Of a stretch of DNA of 64,000 bases, positions 24,967 through 33,981 are shown piece after piece. The stretch's first letter is position 1, and each line of letters opens with the position of its first letter. The notes below the pieces were generated by a model. That model saw nothing but the letters and a program-made list of their open reading frames with translations, ran no database searches and was not told the DNA's origin. The stretch is from Streptomyces xanthochromogenes (GTDB lineage: Bacteria; Actinomycetota; Actinomycetes; Streptomycetales; Streptomycetaceae): contig NZ_BMUZ01000005.1 of NCBI RefSeq assembly GCF_014650455.1, forward strand, positions 505,368 through 569,367, written 5' to 3'. The position numbers were made by a program, and so were the translations under genes.

Positions 24967-26406
24967 ATGCCGACCGCAGTGATCGCCGGCGGAAGCGTCG
25001 CCGGCCTGGCGAGCGCGCTCGCCCTGGCCGGCATCGGGTACCGCGTCCTGGTTCTGGAGCGCGCCCCGGAACCGCCGCCGTGGTCCGGGGCGGACGTCAC
25101 CACCCGGTGGCGGCGCCCGACCGTGCCCCAGGGCCTGCAGTCGCACACGCTCACCTCACTCGGCGTACGCGTCCTGCGCGAGCGCGCCCCCCAGGTGCTG
25201 GCCGACGCCACGGCCGCGGGCGCGCTGCTGCTCGACCTCACCCGCGCGCTGCCGGCCGAGGCCACCGACAGCGCCCCGGAGCCGGGCGACCGCGAACTGG
25301 TCGCGCTCGGCTGCCGCCGCTCCACTCTGGAACTCCTGCTGCACCGGGCGGTCGGCGCACTGGCCGACGTCACCGTCCGGCACGACACCACCGTCGCCGG
25401 CCTCGAACTCCACCCCGGGCACGGAAGCGTGCGGGCCGTCGTCACCGGCGCGGGCGAGCGCCTCCCGGCCGACATCGTGGTGGACGCGACCGGGCGCCGG
25501 TCGCTGTCCCGCCGCTGGCTGCACGCCGCCGGAGTCCCCGTGGCCGCCGACCGCACGAGCCCGTCCGGGCTGGCCAGCCACACGCGCTTCTACCGGCTGA
25601 ACGGCCGCACCCTGCCGGGGCCGCTCGACCGCGGCCACGGCGTCGGGGCCGTCCACGGCCACTACTCGGGCGTGCTGCACCCCGGCGACGACGGCACCTT
25701 CGCCATCGCCCTGGGCTGCCTGCCGGGCGACGCGGCGTTGCGGGGCCTGCGCACCCGTCCCGGGTTCACCGCGGCCGCCCGCGCCACCCCGGGCCTCGCC
25801 CCCTGGCTGGAGGACGGCGTCAGCTCCCCCCTGTCCGCGGTGCGGGTGATCTCCAGTCCGTCCAACGCCCTGCGGGGGGTGGCCGGTCCCCAGCAGCACC
25901 CGGTTCCGGGCCTCTTCCAGGTCGGGGACGCGGCCTGTGTGACCAACCCGAACTTCGGCCGCGGCCTGTCGCTCGCCCTCGACCACGCCTTCAGGCTCGC
26001 GGACCTGCTGGCCGAGCGGCCCGCCATCGACCGCGCGCAGCGCCGGGCCGTCGCCCGGATGACCTCCGAGCTGTTCCTGCCCTGGTACGAGCAGTCCGTG
26101 GCGGCCGACCGGCTCCGCATCGCCCGCTGGAAGGCCGCCGTCGACGGCGGCCCGGCCGTGCCCGCGCCGCGGGGCGATCTGCCCACCACCGAGGACCTCG
26201 CGAACGCGGCCCGCAGCGACGGCACGGTGTGGCGCGGGCTCATGCGCATGTACATGACCCTGTCCACGCCCGCGGAGCTCTTCGGCGACGACAAGCTCCT
26301 GGCCCGGGTCCGGCAGGCGCCCGACGCCGGTCCCGCGCCGTCCCCGCCGCCCAGCCGCGCAGAGCTCCTACGCCGTGTCACCGCGGCAGAAGGGACCCGC
26401 ACATGA
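24967..26406 (+). CDS. FAD-dependent monooxygenase/oxidoreductase
   Basis: A 479-residue flavoprotein. The N-terminal FAD motif is AVIAGGSVAGLASAL (residue 4), the DG-type segment is VVDATGRRS (about 179), and the ribityl motif GDAACVTNPNFGRGLSLALD begins at about 320 (GDAACVTNPNFGRG). The C-terminal part (about 370-479) is helical and not seen in simple hydroxylases. It resembles uncharacterised actinobacterial FAD-dependent oxidoreductases; hydroxylation or oxidative ring chemistry is likely. ATG 24967 lies one base after the preceding stop, and its stop overlaps the next ATG. Confidence 0.85.
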   Translation: MPTAVIAGGSVAGLASALALAGIGYRVLVLERAPEPPPWSGADVTTRWRRPTVPQGLQSHTLTSLGVRVLRERAPQVLADATAAGALLLDLTRALPAEATDSAPEPGDRELVALGCRRSTLELLLHRAVGALADVTVRHDTTVAGLELHPGHGSVRAVVTGAGERLPADIVVDATGRRSLSRRWLHAAGVPVAADRTSPSGLASHTRFYRLNGRTLPGPLDRGHGVGAVHGHYSGVLHPGDDGTFAIALGCLPGDAALRGLRTRPGFTAAARATPGLAPWLEDGVSSPLSAVRVISSPSNALRGVAGPQQHPVPGLFQVGDAACVTNPNFGRGLSLALDHAFRLADLLAERPAIDRAQRRAVARMTSELFLPWYEQSVAADRLRIARWKAAVDGGPAVPAPRGDLPTTEDLANAARSDGTVWRGLMRMYMTLSTPAELFGDDKLLARVRQAPDAGPAPSPPPSRAELLRRVTAAEGTRT

Positions 26407-27557
26407 CGACCCTTTCCGTGGCGGGCCCCCGCCCGCGGCCGGACGCGGCGGGCCGGCCCCGGGTGCTCCTCGCACCCGTCACCATCACGCCGTCCAAGCC
26501 GCTCACTCCGAGCCATCTCAAGGGGCTGCTGTGGACGGACGTGATGTACCGGGCGACCCGCCCCCTCGCGGACGTCACCTACCGCTACAGCCACACCACC
26601 TACCACCGCACCGAACAGACCCTGGGATTCTGGGAGTTCCTCGACCGCGGCCGAGGCGCCACCGACTACGACGACTTCACCGAGGAACGGATCGGCGAGC
26701 TGTACGTCGCCTTCCGCGCGGCCGAGCGCGCACCCGCAAAAGCGCTGCTCCCCTACGCCGAGGCGGCCGAACGCGGCTGGGTGCATCCGGTGAGCACCCG
26801 CGTCCTGCGGCTGTGGTCCCGGCACTACGCGGCCCTCGGCCTGCACGACCCGGGTCTGCTGCGGCACCAGCCTCCCGGCCTGGGCCTGGACGCCGCACTG
26901 GAGCGGCTCACCGGCCTCGGCATGTGCCTGGACCAGCGCGAGGTGGGCGGCCCCGCCTACCTGGACCTCACCCGCTTCGGGCTTCCCCTGCGCCGCCTGG
27001 TCACCGCGGACGGGCGCCCGAACTACCTGGCCTGCGCCCTGCGGGAGCTCATTCCGCTCGCCCCGGACTTCGACGAGGTGGTCCTCCTCTACGACCACGA
27101 ACTCGACTCCGACTACGCCCAGTTGGAGCGGGTCCTGACCGTGCTCGGCCCCCGCGTGCGACGGGTCGCGCTGGGCCGGGTGCCCATCGAGGGCCGCATC
27201 CGATCGGCACGGCACGGAGGCTGGCGCGGCCTGCACGCCGGGACGCTCATCGACGCCGCACGTGCCGAACACCACGAGGACGCCGTACGCCTGGGCATGC
27301 GGCTGTACTTCATCGCCGTGCTCGGCCCCGGACGGCAGCAGTCGTTCCGCTCGGACCTGCTGCTGCAGTGCGTCAGGCGGGCCGCGCGGCTGCTGGACGC
27401 GGCCGGAGCGGACCCGGACGGGACCGCGCTCCAGGACCGCCTGGCGCAGCACCGCAAGGACCATCTCCACGTCAACCCCTACCGGCTGACCTCCCACCTC
27501 CTCGGCAAGCGCCGCACCGCCCCCGCCGACGACCTGCTGAGGACGGTGTTCCTGTGA
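26403..27557 (+). CDS. Stand-alone class I aminoacyl-tRNA-synthetase-like protein (ArgRS-like), function unknown
   Basis: A 384-residue protein whose order of motifs follows arginyl-tRNA synthetase. KPLTPSHLKG (32-41) aligns with the ArgRS KPLHVGHLRS region, with HIGH changed to TPSH. DGRPNYLACAL (203-213) and DEVVLLYDHELDSDYAQL (224-241) match the ArgRS stretch after the active site. GRIRSARHGGWRGLHAGTLID (264-284; core RSARHGG) matches the KMSKS-equivalent KTRSGG segment. No anticodon-binding (DALR) domain is visible. The catalytic fold may thus be kept for amino-acid or other acid activation, or be adapted. ATG 26403 overlaps the upstream stop (ATGA), and its stop overlaps the next GTG, so it is translated with its neighbours. 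The ArgRS relation is my reading of motifs, not a search result. Confidence 0.6.
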   Translation: MTTLSVAGPRPRPDAAGRPRVLLAPVTITPSKPLTPSHLKGLLWTDVMYRATRPLADVTYRYSHTTYHRTEQTLGFWEFLDRGRGATDYDDFTEERIGELYVAFRAAERAPAKALLPYAEAAERGWVHPVSTRVLRLWSRHYAALGLHDPGLLRHQPPGLGLDAALERLTGLGMCLDQREVGGPAYLDLTRFGLPLRRLVTADGRPNYLACALRELIPLAPDFDEVVLLYDHELDSDYAQLERVLTVLGPRVRRVALGRVPIEGRIRSARHGGWRGLHAGTLIDAARAEHHEDAVRLGMRLYFIAVLGPGRQQSFRSDLLLQCVRRAARLLDAAGADPDGTALQDRLAQHRKDHLHVNPYRLTSHLLGKRRTAPADDLLRTVFL

Positions 27558-28309
27558 CGACGACGGTGGCCCCCCCGACGCAGGACTTCCTGCGCGAACG
27601 GGAAGCGGTGCGCATCCGCGCCGCCCGTCCCGACCTCGCCGCCCGGCACGACCTGTCCTCGCTCGACGGCCTGATGGCCGCCCGGAGCGACATCGCCGCG
27701 GAAGGCGACACGGGAAGCGTGGTCGCGGTGGTGCTCCGGTCCTTCGATCTGGCCGCATGGGTGCGCGACACCTGCGTGTTCGCCCTCGGTGTCGGACCGG
27801 AACAGGCCGCGGACTGGCGTACGTCCTTCACCCGCACCGTCTTCCTCGCGGGCAACCCGGAGCAGCTGCTCGAACGGTTCGACTTCGCGCACGTCGCCGA
27901 CGACGGTTCCGCGGCGTGGACCGCACCCGGGCCCGCCGCCCGGACCTCCTCGCTGCGCCGGCTCCTGAAGCTCTACACCGCGCCCGCCGGGGTGCCGGCC
28001 CGGCCGGACGTCCTGGTCGAGATCCCGCGGGCACACCGCCCGCCGGAGCGCCCCCGAGCCCGCCGCGACCTGTACGTCGCGACCGCGGACTGCACCATCT
28101 CGGAGGCGCTGGTGCACGTCAACCACGTACTGGCGGAAGCCGTCCTGGACGGCCTCGTCGCCCCCGGCGACCACCTGGTGGTGCACCAGGTGCCCCGGCT
28201 CGTCGGGCTGCCCGCGCGCCTGGCGACCGTACGCGTGACCACCGAAAAGCACTTCCCCGGGCGGCTGAAGGCGGCCGCCGGGCTGACCGAGGAGGCCCCC
28301 GTTGCCTGA
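27554..28309 (+). CDS. Unrecognised protein, possibly DUF6182-like
   Basis: A 251-residue protein without a motif I can assign. It is soluble, with no signal peptide or membrane helix. It has an N-terminal helical part (FLREREAVRIRAARPDL), a central segment with RTVFLAGNPEQLLERF and a C-terminal part with DCTISEALVHVNHVLAEAVL and RVTTEKHFPGRL. I associate it loosely with the domain of unknown function DUF6182, unverified. GTG 27554 overlaps the stop of the ArgRS-like gene (GTGA), and its own stop overlaps the following TTG start, so the three products probably act in one step. Confidence 0.55.
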   Translation: MTTTVAPPTQDFLREREAVRIRAARPDLAARHDLSSLDGLMAARSDIAAEGDTGSVVAVVLRSFDLAAWVRDTCVFALGVGPEQAADWRTSFTRTVFLAGNPEQLLERFDFAHVADDGSAAWTAPGPAARTSSLRRLLKLYTAPAGVPARPDVLVEIPRAHRPPERPRARRDLYVATADCTISEALVHVNHVLAEAVLDGLVAPGDHLVVHQVPRLVGLPARLATVRVTTEKHFPGRLKAAAGLTEEAPVA

Positions 28310-28940
28310 GCAGACCCCGACCGCCGTCGACTCCAGGACCGTCCGGTTCGGCTACCACGGCTCCACCGAGGTGGTCGGCCGCATCGTCCGGCTGGCCGGC
28401 CGCGAGGACGCCGACGTGCGGCTGATCGAGTACGACATCACCGATCCGTTCCACGGCGTGCGCGCCGGCGAACTCGACGTGATGATCGTGAAGTTCGGCA
28501 TCAACGAGCCCGACCTGGCCGTCAGCCGGGTGCTCACCGAGGACGCCCGTGCCGCGGTCCTCGGCGCGGGGCATCCGCTCGCCGACCGCGCGTCGGTCTC
28601 CATCGAGGAACTCGCCGACTACGACGCCTTCGCCGCGCCGGGCAAGTTCCCCGCCCGCGTCTGGGACGACGTCGTGCCGCCTCGCACCCCCTCCGGGCGT
28701 CCCGTCCGCCGCAACCGCCAGGCCGCCACCATCCCCGAGCTGATGCGCATGGTCGCCGCCGGCGAGGCCATCCACATCTCGCTGATCTCCCTCGCCGACC
28801 TCGCGCCGTCCGGCGTCAAGGTCGTACCGATCCACGACCTGCCGCCCGCCCCGGTCACCCTCGCGTGGCGCCGCGGCGCCGAAGTCCACGATCACGTGCG
28901 GGAGTTCATCACCACGGCCGAGGCGGCGGCGTCCCGATGA
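28302..28940 (+). CDS. LysR-type effector-binding domain without DNA-binding domain
   Basis: A 212-residue protein that matches only the C-terminal substrate-binding half of LysR-type regulators. The strand-helix order begins with TVRFGYHGSTEVVGRIVRLA (residue 13), followed by DVRLIEYDITDPFHGVRAGELDVMIVKF in the family style (core GVRAGELDVMIV) and LGAGHPLADRASVSIEELADYD (core GHPLADR). The N-terminal winged HTH is absent, and the upstream sequence is another gene. TTG 28302 has GAGGAGG nine bases before it. It could be a ligand-binding anti-regulator, a carrier or an enzyme recruited from the fold; all are inference. Confidence 0.75.
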   Translation: MPEQTPTAVDSRTVRFGYHGSTEVVGRIVRLAGREDADVRLIEYDITDPFHGVRAGELDVMIVKFGINEPDLAVSRVLTEDARAAVLGAGHPLADRASVSIEELADYDAFAAPGKFPARVWDDVVPPRTPSGRPVRRNRQAATIPELMRMVAAGEAIHISLISLADLAPSGVKVVPIHDLPPAPVTLAWRRGAEVHDHVREFITTAEAAASR

Positions 28941-29755
28941 CCGTGACCTCCCCGCCGCCCGGCACCCGGCACCGCACACCCGTCGTGCTGCTGCACGCCC
29001 TGTCCCTGCACGCCTCGATGTGGGACGCCCAGGTGCGCGCCCTGCGCACCCGGGGGCACCCGGTCCTGGCCGTCGACCAGCGGGGCTTCGGCCGAGCCCC
29101 GCTCGGCGACCGCCCGCCCTCCCTCGACGTGATCGCCGACGACCTGGCCCGCACGCTCGACGGGCACGGCATGGGCCGGGTGGTCCTCGTCGGATCGTCC
29201 ATGGGCGGCTACGCGGCCATGGCGTTCCTGCGCCGCTTCCCCGGCCGGGTCGCGGGGCTCGCCCTCCTGTCCGCCCGGGCCACCGCCGACGGCCCCGGAG
29301 CGGCCGCTCAGCGGCACCGGTTCGCGGACCTCGTCCAGGACCCCGCCCACCGTCCGGCACTCGTGGAGCGGGCCACTCCCCTGCTGCTCGCCGACACCAC
29401 CCGCGCCGACCGGCCCGAGCTGCTCGCCCGCGTCCTGGCCGACGCCCACGCCGCCGACCCGGCGGCACTGGCCTGGGCCCAGCGGGCGATCGCGGCCCGC
29501 CCCGACTCCACCGGTGTCCTGCGGGCCGCCCGGATGCCGGCGCTGGTGATCGCCGGTGCGCGGGACGCACTGGTCACCCCGCCGGAGGCCCGACACGTCG
29601 CGGACGCACTGCCGCGGGGGCGCCTGATCACCCTCGCGGGCGCGGGACATCTGCAGCCCCTGGAAGCCCCCGACGAGGTCACGCACGCGCTCGGCGGACT
29701 TCTCGACGAAGTCGACGCCACGGCGGGCGTCGGGAGCGAGGTCCCGGCATGCTGA
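28937..29755 (+). CDS. Alpha/beta-hydrolase
   Basis: A 272-residue alpha/beta-hydrolase. The catalytic residues are Ser in LVGSSMGGYAAM (about 90), Asp in GARDALVTPP (about 212) and His in GAGHLQPLEAP (about 239); the oxyanion segment is LLHALSLHASMW. It resembles 3-oxoadipate enol-lactonase-like and ester hydrolases. ATGA overlap with the preceding gene; its last seven bases overlap the next ATG. Second hydrolase of the operon, of a different subgroup from the one at 11346. Confidence 0.9.
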   Translation: MTVTSPPPGTRHRTPVVLLHALSLHASMWDAQVRALRTRGHPVLAVDQRGFGRAPLGDRPPSLDVIADDLARTLDGHGMGRVVLVGSSMGGYAAMAFLRRFPGRVAGLALLSARATADGPGAAAQRHRFADLVQDPAHRPALVERATPLLLADTTRADRPELLARVLADAHAADPAALAWAQRAIAARPDSTGVLRAARMPALVIAGARDALVTPPEARHVADALPRGRLITLAGAGHLQPLEAPDEVTHALGGLLDEVDATAGVGSEVPAC

Positions 29756-30597
29756 CCAAGGACCACGCGGACTGGGGCTACACCGCGTCGACCGGCCTCG
29801 GCTTCACCCATCGCACCATCGTCGACGCGCACTTCCGCGCCTGCGAGGAGCCCTATCTGGCGCTGCTCGGCCAGGCCGGCCTCCGCCCGGGGGACCATGT
29901 GCTCGACGCGGGCTGCGGCACCGGCGACTTCCTGCCGCACCTCGCCGCGCTCGTCGGCGGCGAGGGCAGGGTCACGGCCGTCGACCTGGCCGAGGAGAAC
30001 GCCGCGCTCGCCGCGGAGCGCGCGGCCGCCCTGCGGCTGCCCTGCCCCACCGAGGTCCGCACGGCCGACCTCCTGGACCTGCCCTACCCGGACGACGCCT
30101 TCGACGCCGCCTGGTGCGCCAACACCGTGCAGTACCTCGACGACGACGAACTCGCCCGTGCGCTGGCCGAGTTGAGGCGCGTGGTGCGCCCCGGCGGCAC
30201 CCTCGCCGTCAAGGACCTGGACGCCCACCTGATCACCGCCCGCCCCGGGGACCCGTACCTCTTCGCCGACTTCTTCCGCACCGCGGGTGCGGAACCCGGG
30301 TACGCCCGTCAGCTCCTGCGCACCCGCGAGCTCTACCGGCACCTCAAACGCGCCGGGCTCACCGACGTGCGCCAGCGGACCGTCCTGATCGAGCACCACG
30401 CCCCGCTGACGCCCGCCGCGCAGGACTACTACAAGGCCGCGTGCGCCCAACTGGCCCGACAGGCAATGAAGTTGGACCCTCACAGCGCATGGCGGCCGTT
30501 CGCCGACCCGGCCGGTCCCGCCCACCCGCTGGACGACCCCGACGGATACATCAGCGAGGGCAACGTGCTCGCCCTCGGCACCGTGCCCCGCCCCTGA
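29749..30597 (+). CDS. Class I SAM-dependent methyltransferase
   Basis: A 282-residue methyltransferase with the UbiE/COQ5-like core: VLDAGCGTGDFLPHL (motif I, about residue 50), VTAVDLAEEN (motif II), FDAAWCANTVQYLDD (motif post II) and VVRPGGTLAVKD (motif III). The C-terminal 120 residues are a helical cap likely to bind substrate. Together with the methyltransferase at 24108 this gives two methylation steps for the product. ATG 29749 overlaps the upstream stop. Confidence 0.92.
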   Translation: MLTKDHADWGYTASTGLGFTHRTIVDAHFRACEEPYLALLGQAGLRPGDHVLDAGCGTGDFLPHLAALVGGEGRVTAVDLAEENAALAAERAAALRLPCPTEVRTADLLDLPYPDDAFDAAWCANTVQYLDDDELARALAELRRVVRPGGTLAVKDLDAHLITARPGDPYLFADFFRTAGAEPGYARQLLRTRELYRHLKRAGLTDVRQRTVLIEHHAPLTPAAQDYYKAACAQLARQAMKLDPHSAWRPFADPAGPAHPLDDPDGYISEGNVLALGTVPRP

Positions 30598-30645
30598 CCC
30601 CCACGGAACCTGCCGTCCAGGCAACGACGAGGAGCCCGTAGCACC

Positions 30646-31983
30646 ATGTCAGCGACCACCACCGTTCCCTGTCCGCCGGCGCCCGGGCGGGTGCCCGTCC
30701 TGGGCCACGTTCCCGCACTGCTGCGCAGGCCGCTGTCGTTCTTCGAGTCCATCAGGACCCAGGACCCGCTGGTGCGCGTCGGGTTCGGCCCCATCGGCCT
30801 GTACCTGGCCAACGACCCGGCCCTGGTGCACCGCATCCAGGTCGACGCCGACACCTTCGAACGCGGCCGCTTCTTCGAGGTCATGGCCGGGCACTTCGGG
30901 AACCCGCCGATCGCCTCCGACGGTGCGACCCACCGCCACCAGAGGCGCACCCTCCAGCCGGGCTTCAGCCGGACCAGCGTGCGCGACCACACCCGGGCCG
31001 TCGTCGACGAGGCGGAACAGCGCTTCGCCGCCTGGCGGCCCGGAGTGCCCGTGCAGGCGGACGAGGAGATCGCGGACTTCGTCGCCACCGTGGTGCTGCG
31101 CTCCCTGTTCGGCGCCGAGCTGCCCCCGGCCGTCGTACGCGACATCCGGCGCACCGTCGCCCTCATCACCGGCAAGCTGTTCGCGGGCACGGTCTTCCCC
31201 GAGGTCCTGACGTCGCTGCCCACTCCGGCCAACCGGCGTTTCGAGGCCGCCATGGGCCGTTTCCACGCCGTCATCGACGGGCTGGTCCAGGACCGGCGGG
31301 CCAACCCGGGCTCCGTCCCGGACGTCCTCGACATCCTGCTGAAGGCGACCCGCCCGGACACCGGCCGCCCCCTCACCGACCACGAGATCCGCGGCGAGTT
31401 CCTCATTCTCGTCTTCGCCGCCCTCGACACCACCAGCACCACACTGACCTGGGCCGTCTTCGAGACGGCCATCCGGCCCGAGGTGCAGCAGCGGCTGTAC
31501 GAGGAGGCCCTCCTGGTCCTGGACGGACAGCCGCTCACCTACGACCGGGTCAGGGAGCTCTCCTACACCCGCAAGGTCGTGGACGAGACGCTGCGGCTGC
31601 ACGCGTCGATGCTGGCCACCCGGCGCACCCGGCACGACGTCGTCCTCGCCGGCACCCTCGTCCCGGCCGGTTCCGAAGTCGGCTACAGCCCGCGCGCCAT
31701 GCACCGCGACCCGGACACCTACGCGGACCCCCACCGCTTCGACCCGGAGCGCGCCGAGTCGGGTCCCGGCCACGCGCTCCCGCCCGGCGCCTCCTTCCCC
31801 TGGGGCATCGGACCGCACCGCTGCATCGGGGAGCACCTCGCCGCGACCACGATGACGATCGCCCTGGCCACCCTCGCCGCCCGCTGGCGGCTGCGCATCC
31901 GGCCGGGCGCCCGCATCCGCGTGGCGACGAGCTCCCTGCCACGCCCCGACAGCCTTCCCCTGCTGGTGACGCCGCGGGGCTGA
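30646..31983 (+). CDS. Cytochrome P450
   Basis: A 445-residue P450. The I-helix threonines are in FAALDTTSTTLTW (about 260-270), ExxR in DETLRLHAS (about 308) and the heme-binding Cys in FPWGIGPHRCIGEHLA (about 392). Sequence style (PGRVPVLGHVPALLRRPLSF at the start) is closer to the CYP102/CYP110-like group than to the common Streptomyces CYP105/107 type. Electron partners are not encoded nearby. Probably a late oxidation of the product. Confidence 0.95.
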   Translation: MSATTTVPCPPAPGRVPVLGHVPALLRRPLSFFESIRTQDPLVRVGFGPIGLYLANDPALVHRIQVDADTFERGRFFEVMAGHFGNPPIASDGATHRHQRRTLQPGFSRTSVRDHTRAVVDEAEQRFAAWRPGVPVQADEEIADFVATVVLRSLFGAELPPAVVRDIRRTVALITGKLFAGTVFPEVLTSLPTPANRRFEAAMGRFHAVIDGLVQDRRANPGSVPDVLDILLKATRPDTGRPLTDHEIRGEFLILVFAALDTTSTTLTWAVFETAIRPEVQQRLYEEALLVLDGQPLTYDRVRELSYTRKVVDETLRLHASMLATRRTRHDVVLAGTLVPAGSEVGYSPRAMHRDPDTYADPHRFDPERAESGPGHALPPGASFPWGIGPHRCIGEHLAATTMTIALATLAARWRLRIRPGARIRVATSSLPRPDSLPLLVTPRG

Positions 31984-32032
31984 AGCGGCGCCGAGCAGAC
32001 CCGGAATGACCTTGCGATGAAGGGAGCCCGCC

Positions 32033-33859
32033 GTGGCCTCAGCAACACCGCTCCACCCGTCCGTCGTCACCGAGGACGTGACGATCACCGGGCTGCTGCG
32101 CCGCAACGCCCGTGACTTCGCGGACCACCCCGCGCTCACCAGCGGCATCGGCCCGGACGCCACCACCTGGACCTGGGCGCGGCTGCGCGCCGAGACCGCC
32201 GCGCTCGCCCACGGCCTGGCCGGGCTCGGCCTGTCCCGCGGTGAGCGCGTGCTGGTGGCGATGTCCAAGCGGCCCGAGCACTGGGTGGCCGATCTGGCGG
32301 CGGTCCACCTCGGCGCGCTGGCCTGCACCACGTACGACACGCTGAGCACCGAACAGCTGCACTTCGTGGCCCGGCACAGCGCGGCCACGGTCGTCGTCCT
32401 GGAGGACGCGGAGCAACTGCTGCGCTGGCAGCCGGTGTTGGCGGACATGGACCGGCTGCGCGCGGTCGTGGTCGTGGACCCGGACGCGGTCCCGGCGGGC
32501 GCCGGGCCGTGCGTCACGTACGCCGAGCTGATCCGCGAACTGCCCGACGAGGACGCCTTCGAAGAGCTCACCGACGCCGCGACGCCCGACACGCCCCTGA
32601 CCGTCGTCTACACCTCGGGCACCACAGGCGATCCCAAGGGCGTGGTGCTCACGCACCGCAACGTCGTTCACGAGTCTTTGATGCAGGACGGTCTGGTCGC
32701 CGTGCCCGAGCACCCGCGCACCGTCGCCTACCTGCCGCTCGCGCACATCGCCGAGCGGGTGCTGGGCATCTACATGCCGATCTGCAACGCCGGCCACGTC
32801 ACCCTCTGCGCCGACCCGGCGCAGCTGCCCGCGACGCTTCAGGCGGTGCGCCCGCATGCGTTCTTCGGCGTACCGCGCATCTGGGAGAAGCTGGCGGTCG
32901 GGGCGCGCGCACGGATCGCGGCGTTGCCGCCCGAGCAGGCCGCCGTCGTCGCGCAGGCGCAGGACACGGCCATCGAGGTGTACCGGCTGCGGTCGGCCGG
33001 AAAGGCGGTGCCCGCCGAACTCACCCTGCGCTGCGCGCAGTTGGACCGTGCGGTGCTGGCGCCGATCCGCGCCGCCATCGGGTTCGACGACTGCCGCCGC
33101 GCCTTCAGCGGGGCGGCCCCGATCCCCACCGCCGTGCTGGAGTTCCTGGCCGGTCTCGGGCTGTGCGTGTACGAGGTGTGGGGGCTCAGTGAGACCACGG
33201 GCGCCGCGACCGTCAGTACGCCCGAGGACTTCACGCTCGGCGCGGTCGGCCGCCCGGGGCCCGGCGTCGAGGTCCGCACCGGCGCCGACGGCGAGCTGTT
33301 CGTGCGCGGGCCCGTGGTGTGCGCCGGCTATCTGCGCGCCGACGGCGGCATCGACCCCGCCACCGACGCCGACGGCTGGCTGCCCACGGGCGACGTCGGC
33401 GTCGTGGACGACCGGGGCCTGGTCGCCGTCACCGACCGCAAGAAGGAGCTGATCATCACCGCCGGCGGCAAGAACATCGCCCCCACCCGGCTGGAATCCC
33501 TGCTGCGCGCCCACCCGTTGATCGGCCAGGCCGCCGCCATCGGCGACCGCCGCCGCTATGTCACCGCCCTGCTCGTCCTGGACGAGGAGGCGGTGCCCGC
33601 GTGGGCTCGGGCCAACGGGATCGAGGTGGCCGACCCGGACGACCCGGCCCGCCACCCCGCCGTGCGGGCCGCCGTGGCGCAGGCCGTCGCCGATGCCAAC
33701 GCCGTCCTCGCCCGCGTCGAGCAGATCAAGAAGCACCGCCTGCTGCCCGGCCCGTGGACGCCGGAGTCCGGCGAGCTGACCCCGAAGCTCAGCCTGCGCC
33801 GCACGGCGATAGCCGAGCTGCACGCCGACGCCATCGAGTCGATGTACGCCGAGGACTGA
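32033..33859 (+). CDS. FadD-type acyl-CoA synthetase
   Basis: A 608-residue ANL-superfamily ligase of the long-chain fatty-acyl-CoA synthetase group. Motifs: YTSGTTGDPKGVVLTHRN (AMP-binding, about 190), LPLAHIAERV (about 230), GLSETTGA (about 383) and the hinge/catalytic Lys region DRKKELIITAGGKNI (about 470). The final 100 residues follow the FadD15-like pattern. It converts a free acid to its CoA ester; an aryl or fatty acid for the PKS or the C5N amide step are both possible. GTG 32033 follows AAGGGAG. Confidence 0.9.
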   Translation: MASATPLHPSVVTEDVTITGLLRRNARDFADHPALTSGIGPDATTWTWARLRAETAALAHGLAGLGLSRGERVLVAMSKRPEHWVADLAAVHLGALACTTYDTLSTEQLHFVARHSAATVVVLEDAEQLLRWQPVLADMDRLRAVVVVDPDAVPAGAGPCVTYAELIRELPDEDAFEELTDAATPDTPLTVVYTSGTTGDPKGVVLTHRNVVHESLMQDGLVAVPEHPRTVAYLPLAHIAERVLGIYMPICNAGHVTLCADPAQLPATLQAVRPHAFFGVPRIWEKLAVGARARIAALPPEQAAVVAQAQDTAIEVYRLRSAGKAVPAELTLRCAQLDRAVLAPIRAAIGFDDCRRAFSGAAPIPTAVLEFLAGLGLCVYEVWGLSETTGAATVSTPEDFTLGAVGRPGPGVEVRTGADGELFVRGPVVCAGYLRADGGIDPATDADGWLPTGDVGVVDDRGLVAVTDRKKELIITAGGKNIAPTRLESLLRAHPLIGQAAAIGDRRRYVTALLVLDEEAVPAWARANGIEVADPDDPARHPAVRAAVAQAVADANAVLARVEQIKKHRLLPGPWTPESGELTPKLSLRRTAIAELHADAIESMYAED

Positions 33860-33890
33860 CCTCCCGAGCGGACCCCGCCGGCCCCTTGCC

Positions 33891-33940
33891 CCCTTTGACT
33901 CCCTGACCCCTTTGACTCCCTGACCCCTTGACCCCTTTGT
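33891..33940 (+). repeat. Short tandem repeat upstream of the MFS gene
   Basis: Two exact copies of CCCTTTGACTCCCTGAC (33891-33907, 33908-33924) and a degenerate third copy to about 33940, between the FadD stop and the MFS ribosome site. Low-complexity slippage is the simplest origin; an effect on the transporter leader is possible. Confidence 0.75.
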
Positions 33941-33981
33941 CCCGGCTCCCGACAGCCCGACTCCCGAAAGGAGGTACCCCT

